This document shows, one piece after another, positions 41,388 through 48,938 of a stretch of 64,000 nucleotides of DNA. The position numbers and the translations under genes were made by a program. Position 1 is the first letter of the stretch, and each line of letters opens with the position of its first letter. The notes under the pieces were generated by a model, which was not told the DNA's origin, did not search any database, and worked only from the letters and a program-made list of their open reading frames with translations. Origin of the DNA: Microbacterium pygmaeum (GTDB lineage Bacteria; Actinomycetota; Actinomycetes; Actinomycetales; Microbacteriaceae). The stretch is from NCBI RefSeq assembly GCF_900100885.1, contig NZ_LT629692.1:682001-746000 (forward strand), written 5' to 3'.

Positions 41388-41782
41388 GACCGTCAGGTGA
41401 GGGGCTCTCCGATCAGGAGCGCTACGACCAGGGGATGGTGGTGCGGCGCGAAGTGCTCTCGGACGCGCACGTGGATCGGTCGACGGCGGCTGCGAACGAG
41501 CTCACCGCCGAGTGGCAGGACTTCATCACGCGGGTGGCCTGGGGTGATGTCTGGTCGCGGCCGGGTCTGGACCGGCGCTCGCGGTCGATCGCCGTGCTGA
41601 CCTCGCTCATCGCGCACGGACATCACGAAGAGCTCGCGATGCATCTGGCCGCGGCGCGGCGCAACGGGCTCAGCCTCGACGAGATCAAGGAAGTCATCCT
41701 GCAGAGCGCGGTCTACTCCGGCGTGCCCGCGGCCAACACCGCGTACCGGATTGCGAGCGAGGTCTTCGCCGGCGAGCTGTAG
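41384..41782 (+). CDS. pcaC: 4-carboxymuconolactone decarboxylase
   Basis: 132 residues, full length for the family. AhpD-like fold with YDQGMVVRREVLSDAHVD, WGDVWSRPGLDRRSRSIAVLTSLIAHGHHEEL and EIKEVILQSAVYSGVPAANTA. Decarboxylates 4-carboxymuconolactone to the enol-lactone used by PcaD. Last gene of the operon. Confidence 0.95.
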   Translation: MRPSGEGLSDQERYDQGMVVRREVLSDAHVDRSTAAANELTAEWQDFITRVAWGDVWSRPGLDRRSRSIAVLTSLIAHGHHEELAMHLAAARRNGLSLDEIKEVILQSAVYSGVPAANTAYRIASEVFAGEL

Positions 41783-41888
41783 GGCGCTCGATCTCGCGCT
41801 GACCTGCGCCCGACCCGACGGGGCGCACCTCACCTTCTCGGCCTGGGAGCCGGACCTGCGGCAGCAACGGGGTGCGGGTGTTCAGAAC

Positions 41889-41945
41889 TCAGGAAAGAGG
41901 GCGCCATCGGTGCTCTCGGCACGCCCATCTGCCCGTTTTTCCTGA
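41889..41945 (+). terminator. Bulged hairpin after pcaC
   Basis: TCAGGAAA (41889-41896) pairs with TTTCCTGA (41938-41945), and GGGC (41899-41902) with GCCC (41931-41934), closing a 28-base loop. A T5 run (41936-41940) lies in the descending arm. Possible terminator of pcaHGBDC; overlaps the first repeat unit. Confidence 0.4.
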
Positions 41946-42055
41946 CGGAGTCACCGGTGCGCGAGCGTGTCCTGACGTTGTCACCGGTGCGCGACGTGTC
42001 CTGACGTTGTCACCGGTGCGCGATGTCTCCTGACATTGTCACCGGCGCACGACGT
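41941..42055 (+). repeat. Four tandem copies of a 27-30-bp repeat between pcaC and pobA
   Basis: Units 41941-41970, 41971-41999, 42000-42028 and 42029-42055. Consensus starts CCTGACGTTGTCACCGGTGC and ends GCGACGTGT. The inner two are nearly identical; the outer two carry substitutions (GGAG for GTTG; ATTG and CGCA). Each contains the palindrome ACCGGT. The rest of the 312-base gap between pcaC and pobA (41783-42094) holds the hairpin above and no gene that I can support. The array could be a remnant of insertion-sequence ends or a protein-binding array. Confidence 0.8.
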
Positions 42056-42094
42056 CGAGTCCGCCGGTCGGGCGCGCTCGAGACTCAGGCGGCC

Positions 42095-43279
42095 TCAGCG
42101 GCCCTCGAGAGGCCAGCCCGTGTACGCCTCGGCGAGGTAGCGACGACCGGCCTCGGACTCCACGACCGATCGCAGTTCGCCGACCTGCCGCAGCCGGTCG
42201 AAGTCGGTCGCATCGGGTCCGACGTGCAGCATGCTCGTCATCCACCAGCTGAAGTGCTGGGCCTTCCAGATGCGCTTCAGCGCGGTCTCGGGGAAGGCTT
42301 CGAGCAGTCGCGAGTCGTCGTCCAGCAGCAGCGCCTGCAGCGCGTTGTTGAGGAGGACGACATCGGCCACGGCGAGATTCATGCCCTTCGCGCCGGTGGG
42401 CGGCACCGTGTGCGCGGCATCGCCGATCAGCGCCACGCGACCGCGGAGCAGCTCGTGGGCGACGAAGCTGCGGAAGCGCAGCACGTCGCGCTGGAAGATC
42501 GGGCCCTCGATCAGGGTGTGGCCGTCCACGCGGGACTGCAGGTCGTCCCAGATCTGCCGGTCGCTCATCGCGTTCGGATCGAGGTCGGGGTCGCACTGCA
42601 GGTACATCCGCTGGATCGTCGCGCTGCGCTGACTGATCAGCGCGAAGCCGTTCGGGGAGTTGCTGTAGATGAGCTCGTCCGAGCTCGGCGGCGCCTCGCA
42701 GAGGATGCCGAACCAGGCGAACGGGTACTCCCGGAAGTAGCCGCCCGTCGACGACCCGCTCACCGCCGCGCGGGCGACACTGCGTGATCCGTCGGCGCCG
42801 ACCACGAAATCCGCTTCGATCTCGAGCGGCCGGCCCTCGGCATCCGTCGCGATGACCCTCGGGCGGTCGGTCTCGGCGCCTTCGACCCGCTGGGCGGTCA
42901 CGTTGAAGCGGAGGTCCTGGCCCTCGGCGAGCCGGACGGCGATCAGGTCCTTCAGCGCCTCGTGCTGCGGGAAGAGCCAGACGGCCCGGCCGACGAGCGC
43001 CTCGAAGTCGATCCGGTGGCCCTCGCCGGCGAAGCGCAGCTCGACGCCCTCGTGACGGTTGCCCACCGTGCGCACGCGGTCCGAGGCGCCGGACTCGCTG
43101 AGGATCTCGACGGTGCCCTGCTCGAGGATCCCCGCGCGGATGGTGTGCTCGATCTCGTCGCGGGTGCGGGAATCGATCACCACGGACTCGATTCCGGCCT
43201 TGGCGAGCAGATGCGAGAGCAGCAGGCCGGCGGGGCCGGCGCCGATGATGGCGACCTGCGTGCGGACGGTATCGGTCAT
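42095..43279 (-). CDS. pobA: 4-hydroxybenzoate 3-monooxygenase
   Basis: 394 residues, the standard length. FAD motif IIGAGPAGLLLSHL near 9, RAGILEQGTVE near 48 (substrate/NADPH region), DG-motif VVGADGSRSVAR near 160, and GDAAHTVPPTGAKGMN near 285 binding the FAD ribityl chain. Hydroxylates 4-hydroxybenzoate to protocatechuate with NAD(P)H and O2, feeding pcaHG. ATG has GAAGGAG upstream. A perfect IclR-type palindrome lies 70 bases upstream. Confidence 0.96.
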   Translation of the reverse strand: MTDTVRTQVAIIGAGPAGLLLSHLLAKAGIESVVIDSRTRDEIEHTIRAGILEQGTVEILSESGASDRVRTVGNRHEGVELRFAGEGHRIDFEALVGRAVWLFPQHEALKDLIAVRLAEGQDLRFNVTAQRVEGAETDRPRVIATDAEGRPLEIEADFVVGADGSRSVARAAVSGSSTGGYFREYPFAWFGILCEAPPSSDELIYSNSPNGFALISQRSATIQRMYLQCDPDLDPNAMSDRQIWDDLQSRVDGHTLIEGPIFQRDVLRFRSFVAHELLRGRVALIGDAAHTVPPTGAKGMNLAVADVVLLNNALQALLLDDDSRLLEAFPETALKRIWKAQHFSWWMTSMLHVGPDATDFDRLRQVGELRSVVESEAGRRYLAEAYTGWPLEGR

Positions 43280-43348
43280 GTCGTCTCCTTCGACGGGCGA
43301 TCGGGTACGCACCAAGTGTGACCGGCGACGATCGACTGGGGGATTTTG

Positions 43349-43365
43349 TTCCCGTTCAACGGGAA
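43349..43365. promoter_or_regulatory. 17-bp palindromic operator upstream of pobA
   Basis: TTCCCGTT-C-AACGGGAA, exact eight-base arms and one-base centre, between the end of the IclR gene and pobA. Core GTTnAAC shared with the ligM4 site (CTTCCGTT-G-AACGGAAG). Confidence 0.7.
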
Positions 43366-43373
43366 TCCGGCTC

Positions 43374-44129
43374 TCAGCGGCGATCGGCGCTCAGCGCGGC
43401 GCGGATGCCGGCTGCTGCCGCCGTCAGCTGCTCCAGCGCTGCCGAGGTCGGCGCATCCCGGGGGAGCACGACCGAGAGCGCGGCGATCACCGTGCCGGCG
43501 CCGTCGCGGACGGGCACCGCCACGCCCGTCGAGACCGCCTCGATCGAGCCGGGGGCCACGACATGGCCGAGCCGCCGCACGTCGGTCAGGGTGCGACGCA
43601 GGATCGCGGCATCCGTGATCGTGTCGGCGGCGATGCGCACGAGCGGTTCGGCCAGGACCCGGTCCTGCAGTGCTGTCGATGCGTACGCGAGCAGCACGAG
43701 GCCGGACGACGAGGCGTGCAGCGGGAGCCGTCCCGCGATGCGCGTGATGTTGGCGCCGGAGTCGGGCGAGGACAGTCGCTCGAGGAAGAGCGCCTCGTCC
43801 TGCTCGAGGACGGCGAGCTGGGTGTGCTCTCGGATGACGCTCTGCACCTGCTCCATGAACGGCATCGCGGCCTGACGAAGGCGCAGTGCGGCGGAGCCGC
43901 GCAGGGCCAGTTCCCACAGCCGCATGCCGATGCGCACGCGGTGCTCGTCGTCGCGTTCGAGCAGCCCCGCCTCGACGAGCGCATCGACCTGACGGTGCGC
44001 CGTCGAGGATGGCAGGCTCGCCCGACGGCCGATCTCGGCCGCGGTCTGCACGGTCCGCTCGGCCGAGAACGTCTCGAGGATGCGGACGATGCGCTCGGTC
44101 ACCGAGTCGCCCGACGACGAGTTGGCCAT
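43374..44129 (-). CDS. IclR family regulator, PobR-like
   Basis: 251 residues. HTH at about 10-70 (RIVRILETFSAERTVQTAAEIGRRASLPSSTAHRQVDALVEAGLL), effector domain from about 80 with REHTQLAVLEQDEALFLERLS and AGRLPLHASSSGLVLLAYAS. It resembles the IclR at 31000 in these same segments, consistent with a shared operator core. Directly upstream of and collinear with pobA, so likely its activator responding to 4-hydroxybenzoate. Confidence 0.87.
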   Translation of the reverse strand: MANSSSGDSVTERIVRILETFSAERTVQTAAEIGRRASLPSSTAHRQVDALVEAGLLERDDEHRVRIGMRLWELALRGSAALRLRQAAMPFMEQVQSVIREHTQLAVLEQDEALFLERLSSPDSGANITRIAGRLPLHASSSGLVLLAYASTALQDRVLAEPLVRIAADTITDAAILRRTLTDVRRLGHVVAPGSIEAVSTGVAVPVRDGAGTVIAALSVVLPRDAPTSAALEQLTAAAAGIRAALSADRR

Positions 44130-44186
44130 GCCGCCCAGCGTGCCACACCGCCACGGTGCGCGACTGTCGCACCCTAGGCTGGCGCC

Positions 44187-45197
44187 GTGGAATCACCGAC
44201 AGAGGCGCCGGGTCGCGGCGGCGCACGCGACGACCGCATCACCCTGCGATTCATGACGACGCCCGCCGACACCGCCGCGGGCGGCCGTTCCGTCGCCGCC
44301 GGCAGCGTCATGGAGTGGATCGACAAAGCCGGGTACGCCTGCGCGGTCGGGTGGGCTGGCGCGTATTGCGTCACCGCGTACGTCGGCAACGTCAGGCACC
44401 GCAGGCCCATCGCACCTGGAAGTCTCATCGAGGTCAATGCCCGGATCATCCACACCGGTCGAACGAGCATGCACGTGGTGGTGACCGTCTCCTCGAGCGA
44501 GGTCGAGCACCACGATTACACCCCGGCGACGACGTGCGTGCTGATCTTCGTGGCGAAGGGACCGGACGGCAGGGCTGCGCCGGTGCCCGCGTGGGTCCCG
44601 ACGTCGCGGTCGGACCGCAAGCTCGCCGAGGCGGCGCTCGAGCGGATCCCGACCAGATCCGGGATCAAAGAGCTCATGCTGGCGCAGGAATACACCGCGG
44701 AGTCGACGGCGCCGAGCGTGACTCTGCGGTTCCTGGTCCCGCCCGGCGTGGTCAACTGGGGCGGGAAGGCGCACGGCGGCACCGTCATGCGGTGGATCGA
44801 CGAGGCCGCCTACGCGTGCGCAGCGGCGTGGGCGCAGGACGGCGATGGTGCGAGCGAGGCGATCGCGGTGTACTCCGGCGGCATCCACTTCTTCGCGCCG
44901 GTCCGCATCGGCGACCTCGTCGAGGTGGAGGCGCGGCTCATCCACACCAGTGCGCACAGCATGCACCTCAGCATCCGCGTCTCGTGCGCCGACCCGCGCA
45001 CCCCCGACGAGCGCTCGCTCACGACGCTGTGCATGAGCGTCTTCGTCGTGCCGGGATCCGGCGGCGTCGCGCTGCCGGTGCCGGCGTGGCATCCGTCCAC
45101 CGCAGAGGATCAGCGCCTCGACGCGCATGCGCGTGAGCTCATCCGCCTGCGCGAGGAGATCGTGCCGATTCCCGCGTCGCTCACGCTGGAGCCGTGA
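44187..45197 (+). CDS. Acyl-CoA thioesterase with tandem hotdog domains
   Basis: 336 residues. Two hotdog folds: about 18-140 (ITLRFMTTPADTAAGG...MEWIDKAGYACAVGW) and 173-305 (VTLRFLVPPGVVNWGGKAHGGTVMRWIDEAAYACA). Each has the cytosolic acyl-CoA hydrolase pattern with Asp in MxWID. The first copy lacks NWxGxxHGG, suggesting only one fully typical site per chain. It may recycle CoA from dead-end aromatic or adipyl-CoA esters made by pcaIJF, encoded next. The GTG start has no clear ribosome site, so translation may begin later (ATG at 44253). Confidence 0.8.
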   Translation: MESPTEAPGRGGARDDRITLRFMTTPADTAAGGRSVAAGSVMEWIDKAGYACAVGWAGAYCVTAYVGNVRHRRPIAPGSLIEVNARIIHTGRTSMHVVVTVSSSEVEHHDYTPATTCVLIFVAKGPDGRAAPVPAWVPTSRSDRKLAEAALERIPTRSGIKELMLAQEYTAESTAPSVTLRFLVPPGVVNWGGKAHGGTVMRWIDEAAYACAAAWAQDGDGASEAIAVYSGGIHFFAPVRIGDLVEVEARLIHTSAHSMHLSIRVSCADPRTPDERSLTTLCMSVFVVPGSGGVALPVPAWHPSTAEDQRLDAHARELIRLREEIVPIPASLTLEP

Positions 45198-45250
45198 CGT
45201 CCTCGGTTCCCAGCCCTGGACGGCGGCATCCACGTGTTGGTAGTCTTGTC

Positions 45251-45280
45251 CAGCGAACACGCGTTCGCACAGCGAACACG
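45251..45280 (+). promoter_or_regulatory. Repeat-containing operator region before pcaI
   Basis: CAGCGAACACG occurs twice, 19 bases apart (45251-45261, 45270-45280). Between them GCGAAC-ACGC-GTTCGC forms a dyad (45253-45268). It ends ten bases before the pcaI ATG, so it covers the 5' UTR; a PcaR target or translational operator is possible. Confidence 0.45.
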
Positions 45281-45289
45281 GAGGCGCGG

Positions 45290-46027
45290 ATGATCGACAA
45301 GACCGTGACGGATGCTGCGACCGCCGTCGCCGACATCCCCGACGGCGCCACGGTGATGATCGGCGGGTTCGGCAGGGCCGGGCAACCGGTCGAGTTGATC
45401 GACGCGCTCATCGCCAGGGGCGCGCGGAACCTGACGATCATCAACAACAATGCGGGCAATGGCGACACGGGCCTCGCGGCACTCTTGGCCACCGGAGGCG
45501 TGCGCAAGATCATCTGCTCGTTCCCGCGGCAGTCCGACTCGTGGGTCTTCGATGGCCTGTATCGGGACGGGAAGGTCGAGCTCGAGCTCGTCCCGCAGGG
45601 AAACCTCGCCGAGCGGATCCGCGCCGCGGGCGCGGGCATCGGCGCGTTCTTCAGTCCGACCGGCGTCGGCACGCAGCTCGCCGAGGGGAAGGAGGCGCGC
45701 ACGATCGACGGTCGCGACTACGTGCTCGAATACCCCATCCACGCGGACTTCGCGCTGATCAGCGCGCTGACCGCCGACCGCTGGGGCAACCTCGTGTACC
45801 GCAAGACCGCTCGCAACTTCGGGCCGATCATGGCCTCCGCCGCGGCGACCACCATCGCGCAGGTCGACCAGATCGTGCCGCTCGGCTCCATCGACCCCGA
45901 GACGGTCGTCACACCGGGCATCTACGTGAACCGCGTCGTCGCGGTGGGGCAGCGGCGCTGGCTCAATGGAGATGTGTTCGTCGGCGGTGTGACCGTCGAG
46001 GGCGACCGGTTGGAGGCATCCGCATGA
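45290..46027 (+). CDS. pcaI: 3-oxoadipate CoA-transferase, alpha subunit
   Basis: 245 residues. Class I CoA-transferase A chain: ATVMIGGFGRAGQPVELIDALI, NNNAGNGDTGLAALL, GVGTQLAEGKEARTIDGRDYVLEYPIHADFALISA. Moves CoA from succinyl-CoA to beta-ketoadipate with PcaJ. Overlaps pcaJ by ATGA. Scot-like subunits are the alternative, but pcaF and pcaR next door settle the role. Confidence 0.94.
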   Translation: MIDKTVTDAATAVADIPDGATVMIGGFGRAGQPVELIDALIARGARNLTIINNNAGNGDTGLAALLATGGVRKIICSFPRQSDSWVFDGLYRDGKVELELVPQGNLAERIRAAGAGIGAFFSPTGVGTQLAEGKEARTIDGRDYVLEYPIHADFALISALTADRWGNLVYRKTARNFGPIMASAAATTIAQVDQIVPLGSIDPETVVTPGIYVNRVVAVGQRRWLNGDVFVGGVTVEGDRLEASA

Positions 46028-46731
46028 GTGACACCGCACCCGCCACGCGTATCTCCCGGCAGGACCTGGCCGCTCGCATCGCCGCGGACATCCCCGAAGG
46101 CGCCATCGTCAATCTCGGCATCGGCGCCCCGACGCTGGTCGCCGACTTCCTGCCCGCCGACCTCGAGATCATCCTGCACACCGAGAACGGCATGCTCGGG
46201 ATGGGCCCGCAACCGGCGCCCGGCGAGGTCGACCCCGACCTCATCAACGCAGGCAAGCAGCCGGTGAGCGAGCTGGCCGGGGCAGCGTTCTTCCACCACG
46301 CGGACTCGTTCGCGATGATGCGCGGCGGTCACCTCGATGTCTGCGTCCTCGGCGCGTTCCAGGTCTCGCAGACCGGCGACCTCGCGAACTGGTCCACCGG
46401 CGCGTCCGGCGCGATCCCGGCCGTCGGCGGCGCGATGGATCTCGCGATCGGCGCGAAAGACGTCTACGTCATGACCGACCTGCTGGCCAAAGACGGGTCG
46501 TCCAAGCTCGTCGAGGCCTGCACGTATCCGCTCACCGGCGTCGGCTGCGTCACCCGCGTCTACACCGACCACGCGGTCTTCGACGTCACGCCGGAAGGAT
46601 TCGCGGTGCGCGAGGCGTTCGGCGACAACACGATCGAGTCGCTCGCGGAATCGACGGGCTTGACGCTCCGCCCTTCGACAGGCTCGGGGACCGCGCTGGC
46701 GCAGGACCGGACACAGAAGGAATCGACATGA
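46024..46731 (+). CDS. pcaJ: 3-oxoadipate CoA-transferase, beta subunit
   Basis: 235 residues. Catalytic Glu in HTENGMLGMGP near 54; GGHLDVCVLGAFQVSQTGDLANW near 102. Forms the active site with PcaI. The last 25 or so residues (RPSTGSGTALAQDRTQKEST) run through a REP-like element at 46671-46692 and look like a tail added by that insertion; PcaJ proteins normally end near the preceding LTLR. Confidence 0.94.
   Translation: MSDTAPATRISRQDLAARIAADIPEGAIVNLGIGAPTLVADFLPADLEIILHTENGMLGMGPQPAPGEVDPDLINAGKQPVSELAGAAFFHHADSFAMMRGGHLDVCVLGAFQVSQTGDLANWSTGASGAIPAVGGAMDLAIGAKDVYVMTDLLAKDGSSKLVEACTYPLTGVGCVTRVYTDHAVFDVTPEGFAVREAFGDNTIESLAESTGLTLRPSTGSGTALAQDRTQKEST
46671..46692 (+). repeat. REP-like element inside the 3' end of pcaJ
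   Basis: CCCTTCGACAGGCTCGGGGA plus CC matches a short dispersed word I know from intergenic regions of Microbacterium and related genomes (CCCTTCGACAGGCTCAGGGA-like). Here it lies in frame in pcaJ and encodes RPSTGSGT. Only one copy is seen in this window. Confidence 0.5.
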
Positions 46732-47897
46732 CCGCGAGCTTCATCTACGACGCCGTCCGCACCCCGTTCGGCCGGGCAGGCGGCGCCCTGGCCGGGGTGC
46801 GCCCGGACGATCTCGCCGCGGTCGTGCTGCGTTCGATCGTGGAGCGGACGGGCCTTGACCCGGCGCGGATCGACGATGTGATCTTCGGCGACGCGAATCA
46901 GGCGGGCGAGGACAACCGGAACGTCGCGCGATTCGCTGCGCTGCTGGCGGGGTTCCCGACGACTGTCACCGGCGTCACGGTCAATCGGCTGTGCGCGTCA
47001 TCGGTCGAGGCGGTGATCCAGGCGTCCCGCGCGATCGAGTCCGGCGATGCGGAGATCATCCTCGCCGGGGGAGTCGAGTCCATGAGCCGCGCCCCCTACG
47101 TGGTCGAGAAGTCCCCCAAGCCCTACCCGGCCGTGAGCAACCAGACGATGTGGAACACCGCGATCGGCTGGCGGATGACCAACCGTGCGCTGCCGAAGCA
47201 CTGGACGATCAGCAACGGCGAGTCCGCGGAGCAGATCGCCGGGCAGTGGCACCTGAGCCGGCAGGCGCAGGACGAGTTCGCCGTGCGCTCCCACCGGCTC
47301 GCGGCCAAAGCCTGGGCGGACGGGATCTACGACCGGGAGACCGTCGCTGTGCCCGGGGTCGATCTGGCCCGCGACGAGGGCATCCGCAGCGACAGCACCG
47401 TCGAGAAGCTCGCAGCGCTCACGCCGCTGTTCGCTGCGGACGGCACCGTGACCGCGGGCAACTCGTCGCCGATCAACGACGGGGCATCCGCCGTCCTGGT
47501 CGCCGGCGAGGGCGTGCTGCCCGGCGAGCCGCTCGCCCGGATCGTCAGCCGCGCGTCGCACGGCGTCGACCCCGATCAGTTCCCGATCGCCCCGATCGAG
47601 GCGGCGAACAAGGCGCTGGCGCGTGCCGGGAAGACGTGGGCCGATGTCGATGTCGTCGAGCTCAACGAAGCCTTCGCGTCGCAGTCGCTGGCCTGCATCG
47701 CCGGGTGGCCGGACCTGGACCCCGAGAAGGTCAACATCCATGGCGGTGCGCTGGCCATCGGGCATCCGCTCGGGGCGTCCGGGGGTCGCATCCTCGGGCA
47801 CGCGGCGCACGAGCTGAAGCGCCGCGGCGGGGGCATTGCCGTCGCGGCGATCTGCATCGGCGTGGGTCAGGGCCTGGCCGTCGTCCTGGAACGGTGA
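46728..47897 (+). CDS. pcaF: Beta-ketoadipyl-CoA thiolase
   Basis: 389 residues. Thiolase with nucleophile C89 (VNRLCASSVEAV), GGVESMSRAP, NGGALAIGHPLG-type His (HGGALAIGHPLGASG near 345) and second Cys in AAICIGVGQG near 379. The start YDAVRTPFGRAGGALAGVRPDDLAA is characteristic of PcaF/PaaJ. Splits beta-ketoadipyl-CoA to succinyl-CoA and acetyl-CoA. ATGA overlap with pcaJ. Confidence 0.94.
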   Translation: MTASFIYDAVRTPFGRAGGALAGVRPDDLAAVVLRSIVERTGLDPARIDDVIFGDANQAGEDNRNVARFAALLAGFPTTVTGVTVNRLCASSVEAVIQASRAIESGDAEIILAGGVESMSRAPYVVEKSPKPYPAVSNQTMWNTAIGWRMTNRALPKHWTISNGESAEQIAGQWHLSRQAQDEFAVRSHRLAAKAWADGIYDRETVAVPGVDLARDEGIRSDSTVEKLAALTPLFAADGTVTAGNSSPINDGASAVLVAGEGVLPGEPLARIVSRASHGVDPDQFPIAPIEAANKALARAGKTWADVDVVELNEAFASQSLACIAGWPDLDPEKVNIHGGALAIGHPLGASGGRILGHAAHELKRRGGGIAVAAICIGVGQGLAVVLER

Positions 47898-47945
47898 GCG
47901 CTGCCCGATGCGCCGCGGCGCTCCACCCGAACGGGCATCTGCGTC

Positions 47946-48006
47946 CCGAGCGGGCGCATCGTGCAACGCCGGGACGTGCCCGCTCGGGCCGGACATGCCC
48001 GCTCGG
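47946..48006 (+). promoter_or_regulatory. Three copies of GCCCGCTCGG before pcaR
   Basis: Inverted copy CCGAGCGGGC at 47946-47955; direct copies within TGCCCGCTCGG at 47977-47987 and 47996-48006 (19 bases apart). Placed just before the pcaR ATG and in the 129-base gap after pcaF, they may serve autoregulation or termination after pcaF. Confidence 0.45.
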
Positions 48007-48026
48007 CCGAGGGCCGGAGTGGGCCG

Positions 48027-48815
48027 ATGGGCCAAGATGAACGGGTGAGCAGCCCAGAGTCCGGCGATGTCGTGCAGTCCTTCGCCCGAGGACTCGAGGT
48101 GATCCGGGCGTTCGATGCGCAGCATCCGGACCTCACGCTGAGCGAAGTCGCCCGTCGCTCCGACATCACCCGCGCGGCGGCGGGCCGCTTTCTGCGCACT
48201 CTCCAGACGCTCGGCTACGTGCGGTCGGACGGAAAGTCGTTCGCGCTCACCCCGCGGATCCTCGAGCTCGGCTTCTCCTACCTGTCCGCGTTGTCGCTGC
48301 CCGAGATCGCGCAGCCGCACCTCGAGAGCCTCTCGCGCGAGGTCGATGAGAGCGTGTCGGCGGCTGTGCTCGATGACACCGACATCGTGTACGTCGCCCG
48401 CGTGCCCACGCGCCGGATCATGAGCGTTCGCATCACGATCGGCACGCGGTTCCCGGCATACGCGACCTCGATGGGGCGAGTGCTGCTGGCCGGACTGCCG
48501 AACGACGAGGCGGATGCCGTGATCGAGGCATCGGATCTGGCGGCGCTCACCGACCGCACGCTCACCTCGCCCGTCGAACTGCACGCGGAGATCGATCGCG
48601 TCCGTGAACAGGGCTGGTCGCTCGTGGACGGTGAACTCGAACCGGGGCTCCGCTCGATCGCCGCACCGCTGCGCGGCCGAGACGGGCGCGTCATCGGCGC
48701 GGTGAACGTCTCGACGAGCGCGACGCGCGACTCCCTCGCGCACATCGTCGAGTCGTACCTGCCTCCGTTGCGGGCGTCGGCGGACGCGATCGAGAGGGAG
48801 TTGCGGCTCGTCTAA
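48027..48815 (+). CDS. pcaR: IclR family regulator, PcaR-type
   Basis: 262 residues from ATG with GGAG seven bases upstream (a GTG at 48045 is the alternative). VVQSFARGLEVIRAFDAQHPDLTLSEVARRSDITRAAAGRFLRTLQTLGYV is the HTH typical of PcaR/PcaU; VARVPTRRIMSVRITIGTRFPAYATSMGRVLLA is the effector-domain signature. Collinear with pcaIJF. PcaR of other bacteria responds to beta-ketoadipate. Confidence 0.92.
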   Translation: MGQDERVSSPESGDVVQSFARGLEVIRAFDAQHPDLTLSEVARRSDITRAAAGRFLRTLQTLGYVRSDGKSFALTPRILELGFSYLSALSLPEIAQPHLESLSREVDESVSAAVLDDTDIVYVARVPTRRIMSVRITIGTRFPAYATSMGRVLLAGLPNDEADAVIEASDLAALTDRTLTSPVELHAEIDRVREQGWSLVDGELEPGLRSIAAPLRGRDGRVIGAVNVSTSATRDSLAHIVESYLPPLRASADAIERELRLV

Positions 48816-48818
48816 ACG

Positions 48819-48846
48819 CTTATGCTCGCATCATTCGTTCTTATGC
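48819..48846 (+). promoter_or_regulatory. Direct repeats CTTATGC upstream of the glycoside cluster
   Basis: CTTATGC at 48819-48825 and 48840-48846, 21 bases apart (two helical turns). TTATG half-sites also occur as inverted repeats in front of both binding-protein genes (60591-60609, 62105-62123). Lies in the AT-rich 123-base gap before the first cluster gene. Confidence 0.45.
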
Positions 48847-48938
48847 ACAAAACTGACATTGAGTTGTTAGTCTGAGTCAAGGCGACCGCGCGCACTTCGC
48901 GCACCGGTGTCGGGCGCCCGCACAGAGAGCGAGCATCG

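Noticed and set aside
41941..42055. CRISPR-like array
   Set aside because: Units abut directly with no unique spacers, repeats differ from each other, and no cas gene is nearby.
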